A stretch of DNA of 9,246 nucleotides from Pseudomonadota bacterium. GTDB lineage: Bacteria > Bdellovibrionota_C > UBA2361 > OMII01. How positions within the stretch are numbered: the stretch's first letter is position 1; each line of letters begins with the position of its first letter. The stretch covers positions 1-9,246 of the forward strand of contig JAIXPR010000385.1 in the NCBI GenBank assembly GCA_027486155.1. Reading direction: 5' to 3'. This document shows positions 1 through 6,574 of the stretch, piece by piece. The position numbers were made by a program, and so were the translations under genes. The notes below the pieces were generated by a model. That model was not told where the DNA came from. It was given only the letters and a program-made list of their open reading frames with translations, and did no database searches.

Positions 1-1
1 A

Positions 2-1534
2 CAAAAAAATCCCCAGAATGCGAAGGAATATGGTATCGCCCTGCCGAAAGGAATTCTCTTTAACGGCCCACCAGGTACCGGTAAGACCACGATTGCGAAG
101 GCGGTCGCCACCATGGCGGGACTCAATTTCTTCGTGCTTCGCGCGAATGAGATAGTGTCAAAGTGGGTAGGTGAATCGGAGAAGAACCTCACCAAGTTAT
201 TTGAGGCGGCGCAAAAAAACGCGCCAGCCGTTATCTTTGTCGATGAGATCGATTCTCTCGGAAAGAAGCGGTCGGCGACGAACGCGAGTCATACGGATAA
301 TCTTCTCAATCACCTCCTTCAACTTATCGATGGTGTACTGAAAGCTGATGGCATATATGTGATCGCCGCGACCAACCGGGCTGACCTCGTTGATGAGGCG
401 CTGCGCCGCGCGGGGCGACTCAATAGAGTAATTGAGATTCCACTTCCTGACTACGAGTCCCGTTTGAAGCTCTTTGAGGTGTACTCTCGGAAACTTCACC
501 TCGCGGAAGATATCGATGTCGAGATCCTTGCTCGCGCCACGGACGGTAATTCCGGCGCTGATATCAAAGCGATCTGCAACCAAGCAGGCCTGCAAGCCTA
601 TCAGCGAGAGCAGGCGCTTCCTCCGAATCGTCGAAGTCAAAAGGTCTGCTCAGCCGATATAGAGGCCGCCCTTGAGATGTTCGCGATCGATGAGGAGAAG
701 GCGGAGATGCTCCTTGAGGGGAAATCGGACGATACACCGCAACCCCTCAATGGGAAGGTCGAGAAGATCTCCTGGGAGGAGATCATCGTCGATGATGATC
801 TGAAGCAGGAGATGCAGAGTGTGATCACGCTTCTGCGAGATCCAAGCACCGCGCTCAAGTATGGGATAACGGTGCCCAAAGGTATCCTTCTCAACGGACC
901 TCCGGGTACAGGAAAGACCACGTTAGCGAAGGTTATCGCCAATGAGGCAAACCTCTCGTTCTTTGTTCTACAGACAGATGAAATTATCTCGAAGTGGGTA
1001 GGAGAGTCTGAGAAGAATCTGACCCGCCTCTTCAAAACCGCCGCGAAACACGCTCCCTCCGTCATTTTCATCGATGAGATCGATTCAATCGCCAAGAATC
1101 GCGCCGAAGGTAACGCGCAACACGCCGACAACCTCCTTAACCACCTCCTCCAGTTAATAGATGGAGTTGTGAAGCGTGAAGGGGTCTACATCATCGGGGC
1201 GACAAACCGCGCCGACCTGGTGGATCCCGCCCTCAAGCGCGGTGGTCGCCTCAATAAAGTTCTCATGGTGCCACTCCCTGGCCCGCAGGCGCGCGCGGCT
1301 CTCTTCTCTATGTATCTCAGCAAGCTGCCCCTTGCCGGTGGAGTTGATCTTAAGAAGCTGGTCGCCGCGACGGAAGGAAAGTGCGCTGCGGATATTCGGG
1401 AGATCTGCAATCAAGCCGGACTGAATGCCTTTAAACGAGAGTCTGGCACCGGTAGTCGTGAATACCGAGTATCAGCGCACGACTTGGAGCTTGCTGTACG
1501 GGAGTGGGTCGGTTCGGCCCCGGCTAGAGTCTAG
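2..1534 (+). CDS. Tandem AAA+ ATPase, Cdc48/p97-like (5' end outside window)
   Basis: The reading frame is open from the first bases, so the ATG at 113 is internal: the first Walker A (GPPGTGKT, 65-88) lies upstream of it. About 510 residues are visible. They hold two classical AAA modules 277 residues apart. Module 1 has Walker A, pore loop SKWVGESEKN, Walker B VIFVDEID (230-253), sensor-1 ATNRAD and Arg fingers in RRAGR. Module 2 has Walker A at 896-919, the same pore loop, VIFIDEID, ATNRAD and KRGGR. Both Walker B glutamates are present, so both rings should hydrolyse ATP. Such double-ring ATPases thread protein substrates through a central pore in the cytoplasm. The inter-module linker carries ISWEEI, resembling the WEDIGG motif that opens Cdc48-type modules. 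Oddities: GRLN replaces the usual GRFD in both modules, and module 2 has GKCAADI where GxSGADI is usual. The N-terminal substrate-binding domain is not visible, so the substrate is unknown. Confidence 0.92.
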   Translation, partial: QKNPQNAKEYGIALPKGILFNGPPGTGKTTIAKAVATMAGLNFFVLRANEIVSKWVGESEKNLTKLFEAAQKNAPAVIFVDEIDSLGKKRSATNASHTDNLLNHLLQLIDGVLKADGIYVIAATNRADLVDEALRRAGRLNRVIEIPLPDYESRLKLFEVYSRKLHLAEDIDVEILARATDGNSGADIKAICNQAGLQAYQREQALPPNRRSQKVCSADIEAALEMFAIDEEKAEMLLEGKSDDTPQPLNGKVEKISWEEIIVDDDLKQEMQSVITLLRDPSTALKYGITVPKGILLNGPPGTGKTTLAKVIANEANLSFFVLQTDEIISKWVGESEKNLTRLFKTAAKHAPSVIFIDEIDSIAKNRAEGNAQHADNLLNHLLQLIDGVVKREGVYIIGATNRADLVDPALKRGGRLNKVLMVPLPGPQARAALFSMYLSKLPLAGGVDLKKLVAATEGKCAADIREICNQAGLNAFKRESGTGSREYRVSAHDLELAVREWVGSAPARV

Positions 1535-1599
1535 ATTACGAAGCATCAGAGAACCGCGTTTCCTCTCAGAAGCCAGCTCCTCTTACAAGCCATTTCGTC

Positions 1600-1956
1600 T
1601 TAGAAGCGAGGACGCGTCAATTGCCGGTTGCCCCACGTTCTAATCGGTTGAGCAGATCTATCCAAAGAGTTTCTGAATGCCTGCTCAGACCATCGGTTGC
1701 CCCGGCCCAGGTAGATACGTTTGTATTGGTTTATCGTTTCTTGGTGGGAAAAGAGGTCGTTTGCGGTTATGTATCGCGAGTTTCCGTAATAATCCGGAGC
1801 GACCTCGTTCCGAGAGTCGCCAAAGGACTCAAGGGTGTCCTCTTTGGCAGCGGGAACGCCGCAGCCGAAGGCCGCAGCCGCGTCACCGTAACACTGAGCC
1901 ATCGCTGAAGAGGCGAAAACAAACGAAAGACAAAGAGCGCCGAGAACTGTTCTCAT
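1600..1956 (-). CDS. Small secreted protein of unknown function
   Basis: I do not recognise the family. A start at 1956 gives 118 residues beginning MRTVLGALCL, a good Sec signal peptide: Arg at position 2, a hydrophobic core, and an AMA cleavage site before Q21. I prefer it to the in-frame ATG at 1971 because GGAG lies 7 nt upstream of 1956, whereas 1971 has no ribosome site. No lipobox is present, so signal peptidase I and a periplasmic or secreted fate are expected. The mature part, about 98 residues, has two cysteines (C22, C32) that could form a disulfide, a Tyr/Asn/Asp-rich middle, and a basic C-terminus ending RQLTRPRF. The gene converges on the AAA+ gene with a 65 bp gap and has its own likely promoter. 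Coding status rests on the signal peptide plus ribosome site. Confidence 0.72.
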   Translation of the reverse strand: MRTVLGALCLSFVFASSAMAQCYGDAAAAFGCGVPAAKEDTLESFGDSRNEVAPDYYGNSRYITANDLFSHQETINQYKRIYLGRGNRWSEQAFRNSLDRSAQPIRTWGNRQLTRPRF

Positions 1957-1963
1957 AATCCTA

Positions 1964-1969
1964 CTCCCC
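1964..1969 (-). promoter_or_regulatory. Shine-Dalgarno site of the small secreted protein
   Basis: The minus strand reads GGGGAG here. Its GGAG core ends 7 nt before the ATG at 1956. This decides the start, because the ATG at 1971 has only A/C-rich sequence upstream. Confidence 0.6.
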
Positions 1970-1994
1970 ATAAAGATTGGGTGTTTGCCTTGTT

Positions 1995-2022
1995 ATGGTA
2001 CACCTTATCGGTTAGGTATCAA
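1995..2022 (-). promoter_or_regulatory. Probable sigma-70 promoter of the small secreted protein gene
   Basis: The minus strand shows TTGATA (2022-2017, 5 of 6 to the -35 consensus), a 16 bp spacer, then TACCAT (2000-1995, 4 of 6 to the -10). Transcription would start near 1988, leaving a leader of about 30 nt before the ATG at 1956. Distance and orientation fit, but this is a match by eye. Confidence 0.4.
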
Positions 2023-2128
2023 AGCACGGTAAGAACGTGATCGTTTTAGGTTTTTCTAGAAGGTTTTGGTCCTTCTCCTTACCCTCTCTCGGATATCCTG
2101 TCGGAATCGACCTCACGTTGAGTCAAGC

Positions 2129-2181
2129 TTGGGCGACGTTCGTGTTTCGGTGCGCCCAACGGGAGGGATCGAGCATCCCTC
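2129..2181. repeat. Two adjacent inverted repeats downstream of the SDR gene
   Basis: TTGGGCG (2129-2135) pairs with CGCCCAA (2153-2159) across a 17 nt loop. Just after it, GAGGGAT (2163-2169) pairs with ATCCCTC (2175-2181) across a 5 nt loop. Both arms are perfect 7-mers. They lie 69-121 nt past the stop of the minus-strand SDR gene, so they could mark the 3' end of its transcript. Neither strand has a T-tract after the stems, so they are not standard intrinsic terminators. The remainder of the 1972-2249 gap holds only the promoter described separately. Confidence 0.4.
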
Positions 2182-2249
2182 AACGGAGCGAAGCGAAGTC
2201 GGGTCGCCGTTCGCAAGCGTGGTGCCATGCCGAGCTCAAGCAGTTGTGG

Positions 2250-3140
2250 TTAACGCGACGGTCGTAGCGCCTCAAGCACTTCACGAGGTCTTTCGGCTAA
2301 TGTGCTCCAAAGTCGCTCCGAATTAAGTGAGACATCCTCGGGGCGCGCGGGCAGGGTAGGGCTAGAGATTCGAGACACTGGACGGATGAGCGAGGTGTCA
2401 TACCCCAACCCTCTCGCGACGAGCTCGCCAAACTCAGTTCTTGAGAGGCGCCTCGGACCACCGCAGTGCCAAAGTCCAGAGAGTCTATGTTCCGTAATCG
2501 CGAGTAACGCTCTTGCGGCATCCACCACATGCACCGGTGTCCGGTACTCATCGGCGAATAAGGAAAGTGGGTTGCCCTCTCTGAAGGCGTTTTCCATCCA
2601 GCCAAGCACTCCCTTTGAAGACGACGGCGAGTGCCCGTAGAGGAGGGAGGTCCGAACCACGGTGTTTGATGGAGTTTGAAGAGTTGCCCGCTCGGCCGAG
2701 AGCTTAGAGAGACCATAGACGGAGATAGAATGAGGAATATCCTGCTCACTGAATCCACTCGACGTAGCCATTGCACCATCAAAGACAAGGTCTGTTGATA
2801 CGGTGGTTAGATGGGCTCCAATACGAGACGCGTAGTTGGCAACCATGTGGGTGAGGGTCACATTTGCTCGCAGCGCCTCGTTTGGATCATGCTCGCACAT
2901 CTCCGCGGAGGAGAGCGCCCCAAGGTGCAGTATGTGGGTGATGGCGAGCGGTTCAAGGAGGAGAGCAAGGTCGTTCGCGTTGAGAGATGAGGGGGCCGTA
3001 TAACTGGCTGCGCTCGTGTTGGCATAGTCGGCGCGATGCCCAGACCTCAGCAGGAAGACCCGAGCATCCCGCCGTTGCGCTAGAAGGTCCCTACAGACCC
3101 CCCCTAAAAATCCCGACCCTCCCGTGACCAGTATGCGCAT
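2250..3140 (-). CDS. RmlD-like extended SDR: NAD(P)-dependent sugar-nucleotide reductase/epimerase
   Basis: The 296-residue protein has the layout of an extended short-chain dehydrogenase. The N-terminal Rossmann fold carries TGGSGFLG (residues 6-13). STD lies at 115-117, followed by the FDG of the RmlD-type 'vFDG' segment. The catalytic YGLSK is Y142/K146, and VVRTSLLYG at 161-169 is the usual strand after the active site. RTPVHVVDAARALL (200-213) resembles the substrate-side region of dTDP-4-dehydrorhamnose reductases. Length matches RmlD (about 300). It probably reduces or epimerises a nucleotide-linked sugar in the cytoplasm for a surface polysaccharide or glycosylation, but the exact substrate cannot be read. 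No rml or glycosyltransferase genes are in view. The ATG is chosen because the Rossmann motif starts immediately. AAGGAG is present 14 nt upstream, longer than ideal, and no in-frame alternative start lies closer. It is divergent from flgE. Confidence 0.75.
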   Translation of the reverse strand: MRILVTGGSGFLGGVCRDLLAQRRDARVFLLRSGHRADYANTSAASYTAPSSLNANDLALLLEPLAITHILHLGALSSAEMCEHDPNEALRANVTLTHMVANYASRIGAHLTTVSTDLVFDGAMATSSGFSEQDIPHSISVYGLSKLSAERATLQTPSNTVVRTSLLYGHSPSSSKGVLGWMENAFREGNPLSLFADEYRTPVHVVDAARALLAITEHRLSGLWHCGGPRRLSRTEFGELVARGLGYDTSLIRPVSRISSPTLPARPEDVSLNSERLWSTLAERPREVLEALRPSR

Positions 3141-3289
3141 AGGGCCAAGTGTATCTCCTTAATCCAGCGTGGGGAATGACCGTCTTGGATGGGGGGTTTT
3201 TGCCTCCCTCATCAGGATAAACCAGGGCGTGCGGCAAAAAGTGTCACACCTCCTCCGGATAAAGGGCGGCTCTTACAAGGATCTCGCCG

Positions 3290-3307
3290 TTGGCCACCCT
3301 TTTGCAA
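3290..3307 (+). promoter_or_regulatory. Sigma-54 (-24/-12) promoter of flgE
   Basis: The sequence TTGGCCACCCTTTTGCAA has GG at 3292-3293 and GC at 3304-3305, separated by exactly 10 nt. Matches to the sigma-54 consensus TGGCAC-N5-TTGCA are the whole -12 TTGCA and five of six bases of the -24 TGGCAC. Transcription would begin near 3316, giving a leader of about 57 nt before the flgE ATG. Hook genes are RpoN-dependent in many bacteria (for example Vibrio, Pseudomonas, Campylobacter, Caulobacter), so an enhancer-binding activator is implied. The short odd palindrome GTGTCACAC at 3241-3249 is a possible upstream site (weak). Confidence 0.75.
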
Positions 3308-3313
3308 TGCCGT

Positions 3314-3350
3314 CACCTAGTGGGAAAAGGGGCACGGATTGCCCCAGGTG
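3314..3350 (+). promoter_or_regulatory. Leader stem-loop in the flgE 5' untranslated region
   Basis: GGGGCA (3329-3334) pairs with TGCCCC (3340-3345) around a 5 nt loop. Directly adjoining on the 3' side, AGGTG (3346-3350) pairs with CACCT (3314-3318), leaving a 10 nt bulge on the 5' side. The element starts at the predicted transcription start and ends just before the AAGG ribosome-site candidate (3355-3358). An alternative pairing of GGCAC (3331-3335) with GTGCC (3348-3352) competes with it. It may stabilise the 5' end or tune hook-protein translation (inference). Confidence 0.4.
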
Positions 3351-3372
3351 CCAAAAGGATGAGTACGAGACC

Positions 3373-4635
3373 ATGAGATTAGAATCCGCGATGAATACGG
3401 GCCGGGAGGGGGTAACCGCTCATGGGCAGGCTATCGCCGTTGTCGGTGATAACATCTCCAACGCCAACACCGTTGGGTTCAAAAATCAGAGGGCGATCTT
3501 CGCCGACATGTTAGGCGAGACTCCTGGTGACCGGGTCGCGGGCGTCGTTTCAGGCGCTGGAGATGGCGTAACCATTCGCACAATTCAATCAAATTTTGAG
3601 GTAGGTCCTGTTCAAGGGACCGGCAGAGACCTTGATGTCGCTCTCAGCGGAAATGGATTCTTTCAGGTTGGAGACGTGGCTAACCCGCAACTTACGAGAG
3701 CGGGAAGCTTTAAGCTTGATGGCGATGGTTTTCTCGTGACCATGGATGGCCTCCGAGTTCTGGGATACACGGGCGCTGATCTTGCCACGCTCGGCCCCAT
3801 AGACATGCGTAAGGTCGATCTTAATATCGTCCCGACGACGCAAACCCAATTGTTTGGAAACCTCAACAGCTCCGCCAACACGTCGGATGTGCCTGTAAAT
3901 CCTCTAAGCTTTCAGGAGATAAACAACGCGGCGGCATCTACCACTATGGTTTCGGTGTATGACAGCCTCGGAGAACGCCATGAGGTGGTGTTCGCGTACT
4001 ATCGTACCGGAACCAACAACTGGACGATTCAAGCATATGTGAATGGCGCAGATGTCGGCCAGGCTGCCGATGCGCCGGTGCTGGTGGGTTCGACGGACCT
4101 TTCGTTCGATTCCTCCGGTCGTTTGGCTCAAACGGGTAACCAACAATCAACCATGAATATTAACGCCCCATGGTCGACCGGCGCGGCTCCCTCCACAATC
4201 ACGGCTGACTTCGGAGCGTTTACTCAGTTCGCCGGTTCGACCTTGGTCACTAATTACTCCCAAAATGGACAGGGGATCGGTGAGGTCACGGGGTACGAGA
4301 TTGATGGAGCCGGCGTCATTAACGCGCGACTGACAAACGGGTTGACCGCTCGAGTGGGAAGCCTCTCGGTCGCCACCGTTGCGAATAAAGATGGTCTTGT
4401 GCGAAGCGGATCCTCCACATTCGTGGCGACTGATAAAGCTGGCGCTGTCACCGCCGGTCTTGCTGGAACCGGTGCGCGCAGCAAGCTCCTCTCGCAATCT
4501 CTTGAGTATTCAAATGTTGATATCGCCAGTCAGTTCGTAGAACTGGTTGTTCTGCAACGCGCATATGGAGCTAACTCCAAAGTAATCTCGACAGCGAGCG
4601 AGATCATCAAAGATACGATTGCGCTGATTCGGTAG
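3373..4635 (+). CDS. flgE: Flagellar hook protein FlgE
   Basis: FlgE polymerises into the flexible hook that joins rod and filament, and is exported by the flagellar type III apparatus. The 420-residue product (E. coli FlgE is about 400) begins MRLESAMNTG and aligns from residue 1 with the FlgE/FlgG N-terminal helix. It carries the rod/hook signature GDNISNANTVGFK at 25-37. A long variable middle (roughly 70-330) corresponds to the D1/D2 hook domains. The C-terminus has SNVDIASQFVELVVLQRAYGANSKVI, the flg_bbr_C helix that packs against the N-terminal one. Size and the large insert favour FlgE over rod protein FlgG. The open frame extends upstream, but a start before 3373 would lie inside the promoter or leader. 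The nearest AAGG is 14 nt upstream, a weakly placed ribosome site. The gene appears monocistronic: the next gene is convergent and no other hook genes adjoin. Confidence 0.94.
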   Translation: MRLESAMNTGREGVTAHGQAIAVVGDNISNANTVGFKNQRAIFADMLGETPGDRVAGVVSGAGDGVTIRTIQSNFEVGPVQGTGRDLDVALSGNGFFQVGDVANPQLTRAGSFKLDGDGFLVTMDGLRVLGYTGADLATLGPIDMRKVDLNIVPTTQTQLFGNLNSSANTSDVPVNPLSFQEINNAAASTTMVSVYDSLGERHEVVFAYYRTGTNNWTIQAYVNGADVGQAADAPVLVGSTDLSFDSSGRLAQTGNQQSTMNINAPWSTGAAPSTITADFGAFTQFAGSTLVTNYSQNGQGIGEVTGYEIDGAGVINARLTNGLTARVGSLSVATVANKDGLVRSGSSTFVATDKAGAVTAGLAGTGARSKLLSQSLEYSNVDIASQFVELVVLQRAYGANSKVISTASEIIKDTIALIR

Positions 4636-4837
4636 TGCCGCGGCTGCTAACTAAAAACAGCCCATGATCAGCCTCCTCGCCTGTTTATACGCGGCGAGCG
4701 AGTCGCTACCACCACGTCACGTGCTCTTGATAAGGATGGAGGCGATATCGGCTGTTGAGTGAGCGTTCTTCGAACTATACCTTTTGTCGGGCGATGGACG
4801 GCGATGAGATTCCGCTCCTTTGAGGCTCGATAACACC
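4636..4837. other. Convergent intergenic region after flgE with one hairpin, no clear terminator
   Basis: This 202 bp gap separates the stops of flgE and the 86-residue gene. CTCGCC (4676-4681) pairs with GGCGAG (4693-4698) around an 11 nt loop, 41 nt after the flgE stop. GGCTG/CAGCC near 4641-4662 forms a weaker 5 bp stem. Neither has a following T-tract on either strand, so a factor-dependent end is possible. I see no gene here. Confidence 0.35.
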
Positions 4838-5098
4838 CTATAGTTCATCCCAAAAACCTGGACTTTCCCTCCGCGCTCGTTCAATGAGCGCCTCCTGCGC
4901 TATCTTGGCGATATCCTCCTGAGTAAGTTGACCTTCGTCAGCTTGCTTTTGTAAACCACGCATGACTCGGTCGAAATATCCTGGCGGTGTCTCCAAAGAG
5001 ATCGGTGTCCGAGCGCAAATAAAGTCAGCTGTGTGCTGGTGTGTAATCACTAGTGGCTCCGGATGCGATGTCGGGCGATTAGTGAACGTGATTTGCAT
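4838..5098 (-). CDS. 86-residue protein of unknown function downstream of fliI
   Basis: I do not recognise a family. A start at 5098 is set by a strong GGAGG 6 nt upstream; the longer frame from 5188 has no such site and adds an unlikely leader. The product begins MQITFTNRPT, has a predicted beta-like first third, a short proline segment (ETPPGYF, 36-42), then a charged probable helix from about 43 to 78 (DRVMRGLQKQ onward, including EDIAKIAQEALIERARRE), and ends GFWDEL. There is no signal peptide or membrane segment, so it should be cytoplasmic. It sits after fliI, where many flagellar operons place the FliI-binding chaperone FliJ. FliJ is about 145 residues of antiparallel coiled coil, and this protein is too short and lacks that pattern. 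A small export-associated chaperone or regulator is possible but unproven. The gap to fliI is 147 bp, so it could have its own promoter. Confidence 0.68.
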   Translation of the reverse strand: MQITFTNRPTSHPEPLVITHQHTADFICARTPISLETPPGYFDRVMRGLQKQADEGQLTQEDIAKIAQEALIERARRESPGFWDEL

Positions 5099-5104
5099 AT
5101 GAGT

Positions 5105-5109
5105 CCTCC
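5105..5109 (-). promoter_or_regulatory. Shine-Dalgarno site of the 86-residue gene
   Basis: The minus strand reads GGAGG with 6 nt to the ATG at 5098. It fixes the start and is the best ribosome site in this intergenic stretch. Confidence 0.65.
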
Positions 5110-5127
5110 AAAGAATCTTACTATGCG

Positions 5128-5143
5128 TTCGCGGTACCGCGAA
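5128..5143. promoter_or_regulatory. 16 bp perfect palindrome upstream of the 86-residue gene
   Basis: TTCGCGGTACCGCGAA is self-complementary over all 16 bases and lies 30-45 nt before the start codon, in the fliI to small-gene gap. A loopless palindrome of this size at promoter position suggests an operator for a dimeric repressor or activator. It could also form a short RNA hairpin. Confidence 0.4.
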
Positions 5144-5245
5144 GAGAAGTGCCAACATAGGATTTCGGAGGACTTCCCCGGAGAGCATCTCTGATTCCTG
5201 GGCAGATCCCCCCCGCGCGTGTTGTTCCGCCTCCTAGTGGGTCCT

Positions 5246-6574
5246 TCATGTCATCGCCTGCGGATGTACCAAGAGCTCCTCATGCGCGAGACATGGCGTA
5301 ATCGTGGCGAAGACTCGGTGAATCTCACGTTCGGTCTCCGCAAGTGTTGATGACTCCTCCCTCCTTTGCGAGAGCAATTCACGCAACACATTCTGATTTC
5401 GCAAGATAGCTTGAAGTTCCGGATCCGGGGTGCCTCCAAGGAGAGCGATGTCTCGCTCGCGAAGATATCGATGAAATGCGCGTTGAACCCCCTTCGAGCG
5501 CTCTTGGTGCTCAAGGGATGTTAGTCGACCGCTCAAACGAGAGATGCTTTGGGTGATATCGACGGCGGGTAGAACTCCCAGATTTGCGAACTCTTGCGTC
5601 AGCACGAGATGGCCATCGAGAAGACTTTTAACTTCATCAGCGAGAGGATCTATATCATCCTCGGTATTCGTTAGAACGGTGTAGAGAGCGGTGATTGAAC
5701 CCCGGCTTGATGTTCCCGCTCGCTCGACGAGACGGGGAAGTTGTGTGTAGACGGCGTTCGTGTATCCATGTCGAACCGGAAGCTCACCGGCGGCCAGGCT
5801 CGTCTCTCGAATAGCTCGCGCGAGTCGAGTGAGTGAATCCACGATAAGGAGTACGTTCAATCCCTGATCTCGAAGGTACTCCGCGATAGTTGTCGCCGTA
5901 TACGGAGCGGTCTGTCGCATTAGTGAGGAGTCGCTGCTCGTAGCCACCACGATCACGCTCCTCTGCCGGTTTTCAGCTCCGAGTGTTTCGTCAATAAATT
6001 CCCGCACCTCACGACTTCGTTCTCCCACGAGAGCGACGACGATAGCGTCGGCCTCGGCGCGTCGCGCGATCATCCCTAACAAGGTCGACTTACCGATTCC
6101 TGCCGAGGCGCAGATGGCGAGCCGCTGTCCCTGACCGAGTCGGCAAAAGCCATCAATAGAGCGGATTCCCGTGACGAAGGGACGGGTTATCGGTGGTCTT
6201 GAGGTCGCAAGGGGAGGTGCCGCGAAGATGGATCGCGTCTCACCACATGGTATCGGCGATGTGCTCCTATCAAAGGGACGTCCAAGTGGGGATACGATCG
6301 TTCCAAGCAGTGATGTACTGACCGGCACTGTTAGATGTGATCCGATCGTCCTCACTTGAGATCCGGGAAATATCCCATCAGGCTCGTCGAACAGGGCGAG
6401 AGAGAAGTCATTCTCGTCAAAAGACACTATCTGGGCGCGTACGTCACCTCGGTCACGCGTCTTTATCCAACATATGTCGCCCACCGAACCTTGAGGTAGT
6501 CGGGCAACGATCGTCGATCCACGCACTGATACGATCGTTCCGGTTATAAAGAGGGGTGAAAATGGAGAGATCAT
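5246..6574 (-). CDS. fliI: Flagellar type III export ATPase FliI (FliI/SctN family)
   Basis: This 442-residue protein is an F1-beta-like ATPase that forms a hexamer below the export gate and helps unfold and release export substrates. It has a beta-barrel start (about 11-85, GTIVSVRGS onward), LLGTIVSPLGRPFD (89-102), Walker A ASAGIGKST (156-164), the catalytic Glu of GERSREV (E185), Walker B VLLIVD (241-246) followed by SLTR, the signature RAGTSSRGSITALYTVL, ADEVKSLLDGH (312-322) and Arg finger R346 in SISR. Its ATG shares ATGA with the fliH stop, implying translational coupling. Odd points: only about 10 residues precede the barrel, so the N-terminal segment that binds FliH in enterics is missing, and an in-frame TGA three codons upstream of the ATG excludes a longer start. 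Usual GEPP and EGDDMNEP motifs read GELP and NTEDDIDP. Several motifs (ASAGxGKST, VVATS, ARAxRE) resemble non-flagellar SctN. The fliH partner and nearby flgE favour a flagellar role. Confidence 0.85.
   Translation of the reverse strand: MISPFSPLFITGTIVSVRGSTIVARLPQGSVGDICWIKTRDRGDVRAQIVSFDENDFSLALFDEPDGIFPGSQVRTIGSHLTVPVSTSLLGTIVSPLGRPFDRSTSPIPCGETRSIFAAPPLATSRPPITRPFVTGIRSIDGFCRLGQGQRLAICASAGIGKSTLLGMIARRAEADAIVVALVGERSREVREFIDETLGAENRQRSVIVVATSSDSSLMRQTAPYTATTIAEYLRDQGLNVLLIVDSLTRLARAIRETSLAAGELPVRHGYTNAVYTQLPRLVERAGTSSRGSITALYTVLTNTEDDIDPLADEVKSLLDGHLVLTQEFANLGVLPAVDITQSISRLSGRLTSLEHQERSKGVQRAFHRYLRERDIALLGGTPDPELQAILRNQNVLRELLSQRREESSTLAETEREIHRVFATITPCLAHEELLVHPQAMT

Noticed and set aside
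113..115. ATG at 113 as the start of the AAA+ gene
   Set aside because: The frame is open upstream to the window edge and contains the first Walker A at 65-88, so this Met is internal.
637..1131. Minus-strand open frame of 164 residues
   Set aside because: It is antisense to the conserved AAA+ modules, with low-complexity Ser/Ile-rich translation and no motif.
2061..2085. AGAAGG/CCTTCT hairpin as an intrinsic terminator
   Set aside because: The stem is only 6 bp and no T-tract follows on either strand.
2037..2326. Plus-strand frames of 76 and 86 residues
   Set aside because: No ribosome sites, no domains, and they run into the antisense of the SDR gene.
3188..3213. GATGGGGGG/CCTCCCTCATC-type hairpin between the SDR gene and flgE as a terminator
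   Set aside because: It needs two G-T pairs, lacks a trailing T-tract and lies between divergent starts.
3169..3372. N-terminal extension of flgE in the same frame
   Set aside because: It covers the sigma-54 promoter and leader hairpin, has no FlgE similarity, and the family N-terminus aligns from 3373.
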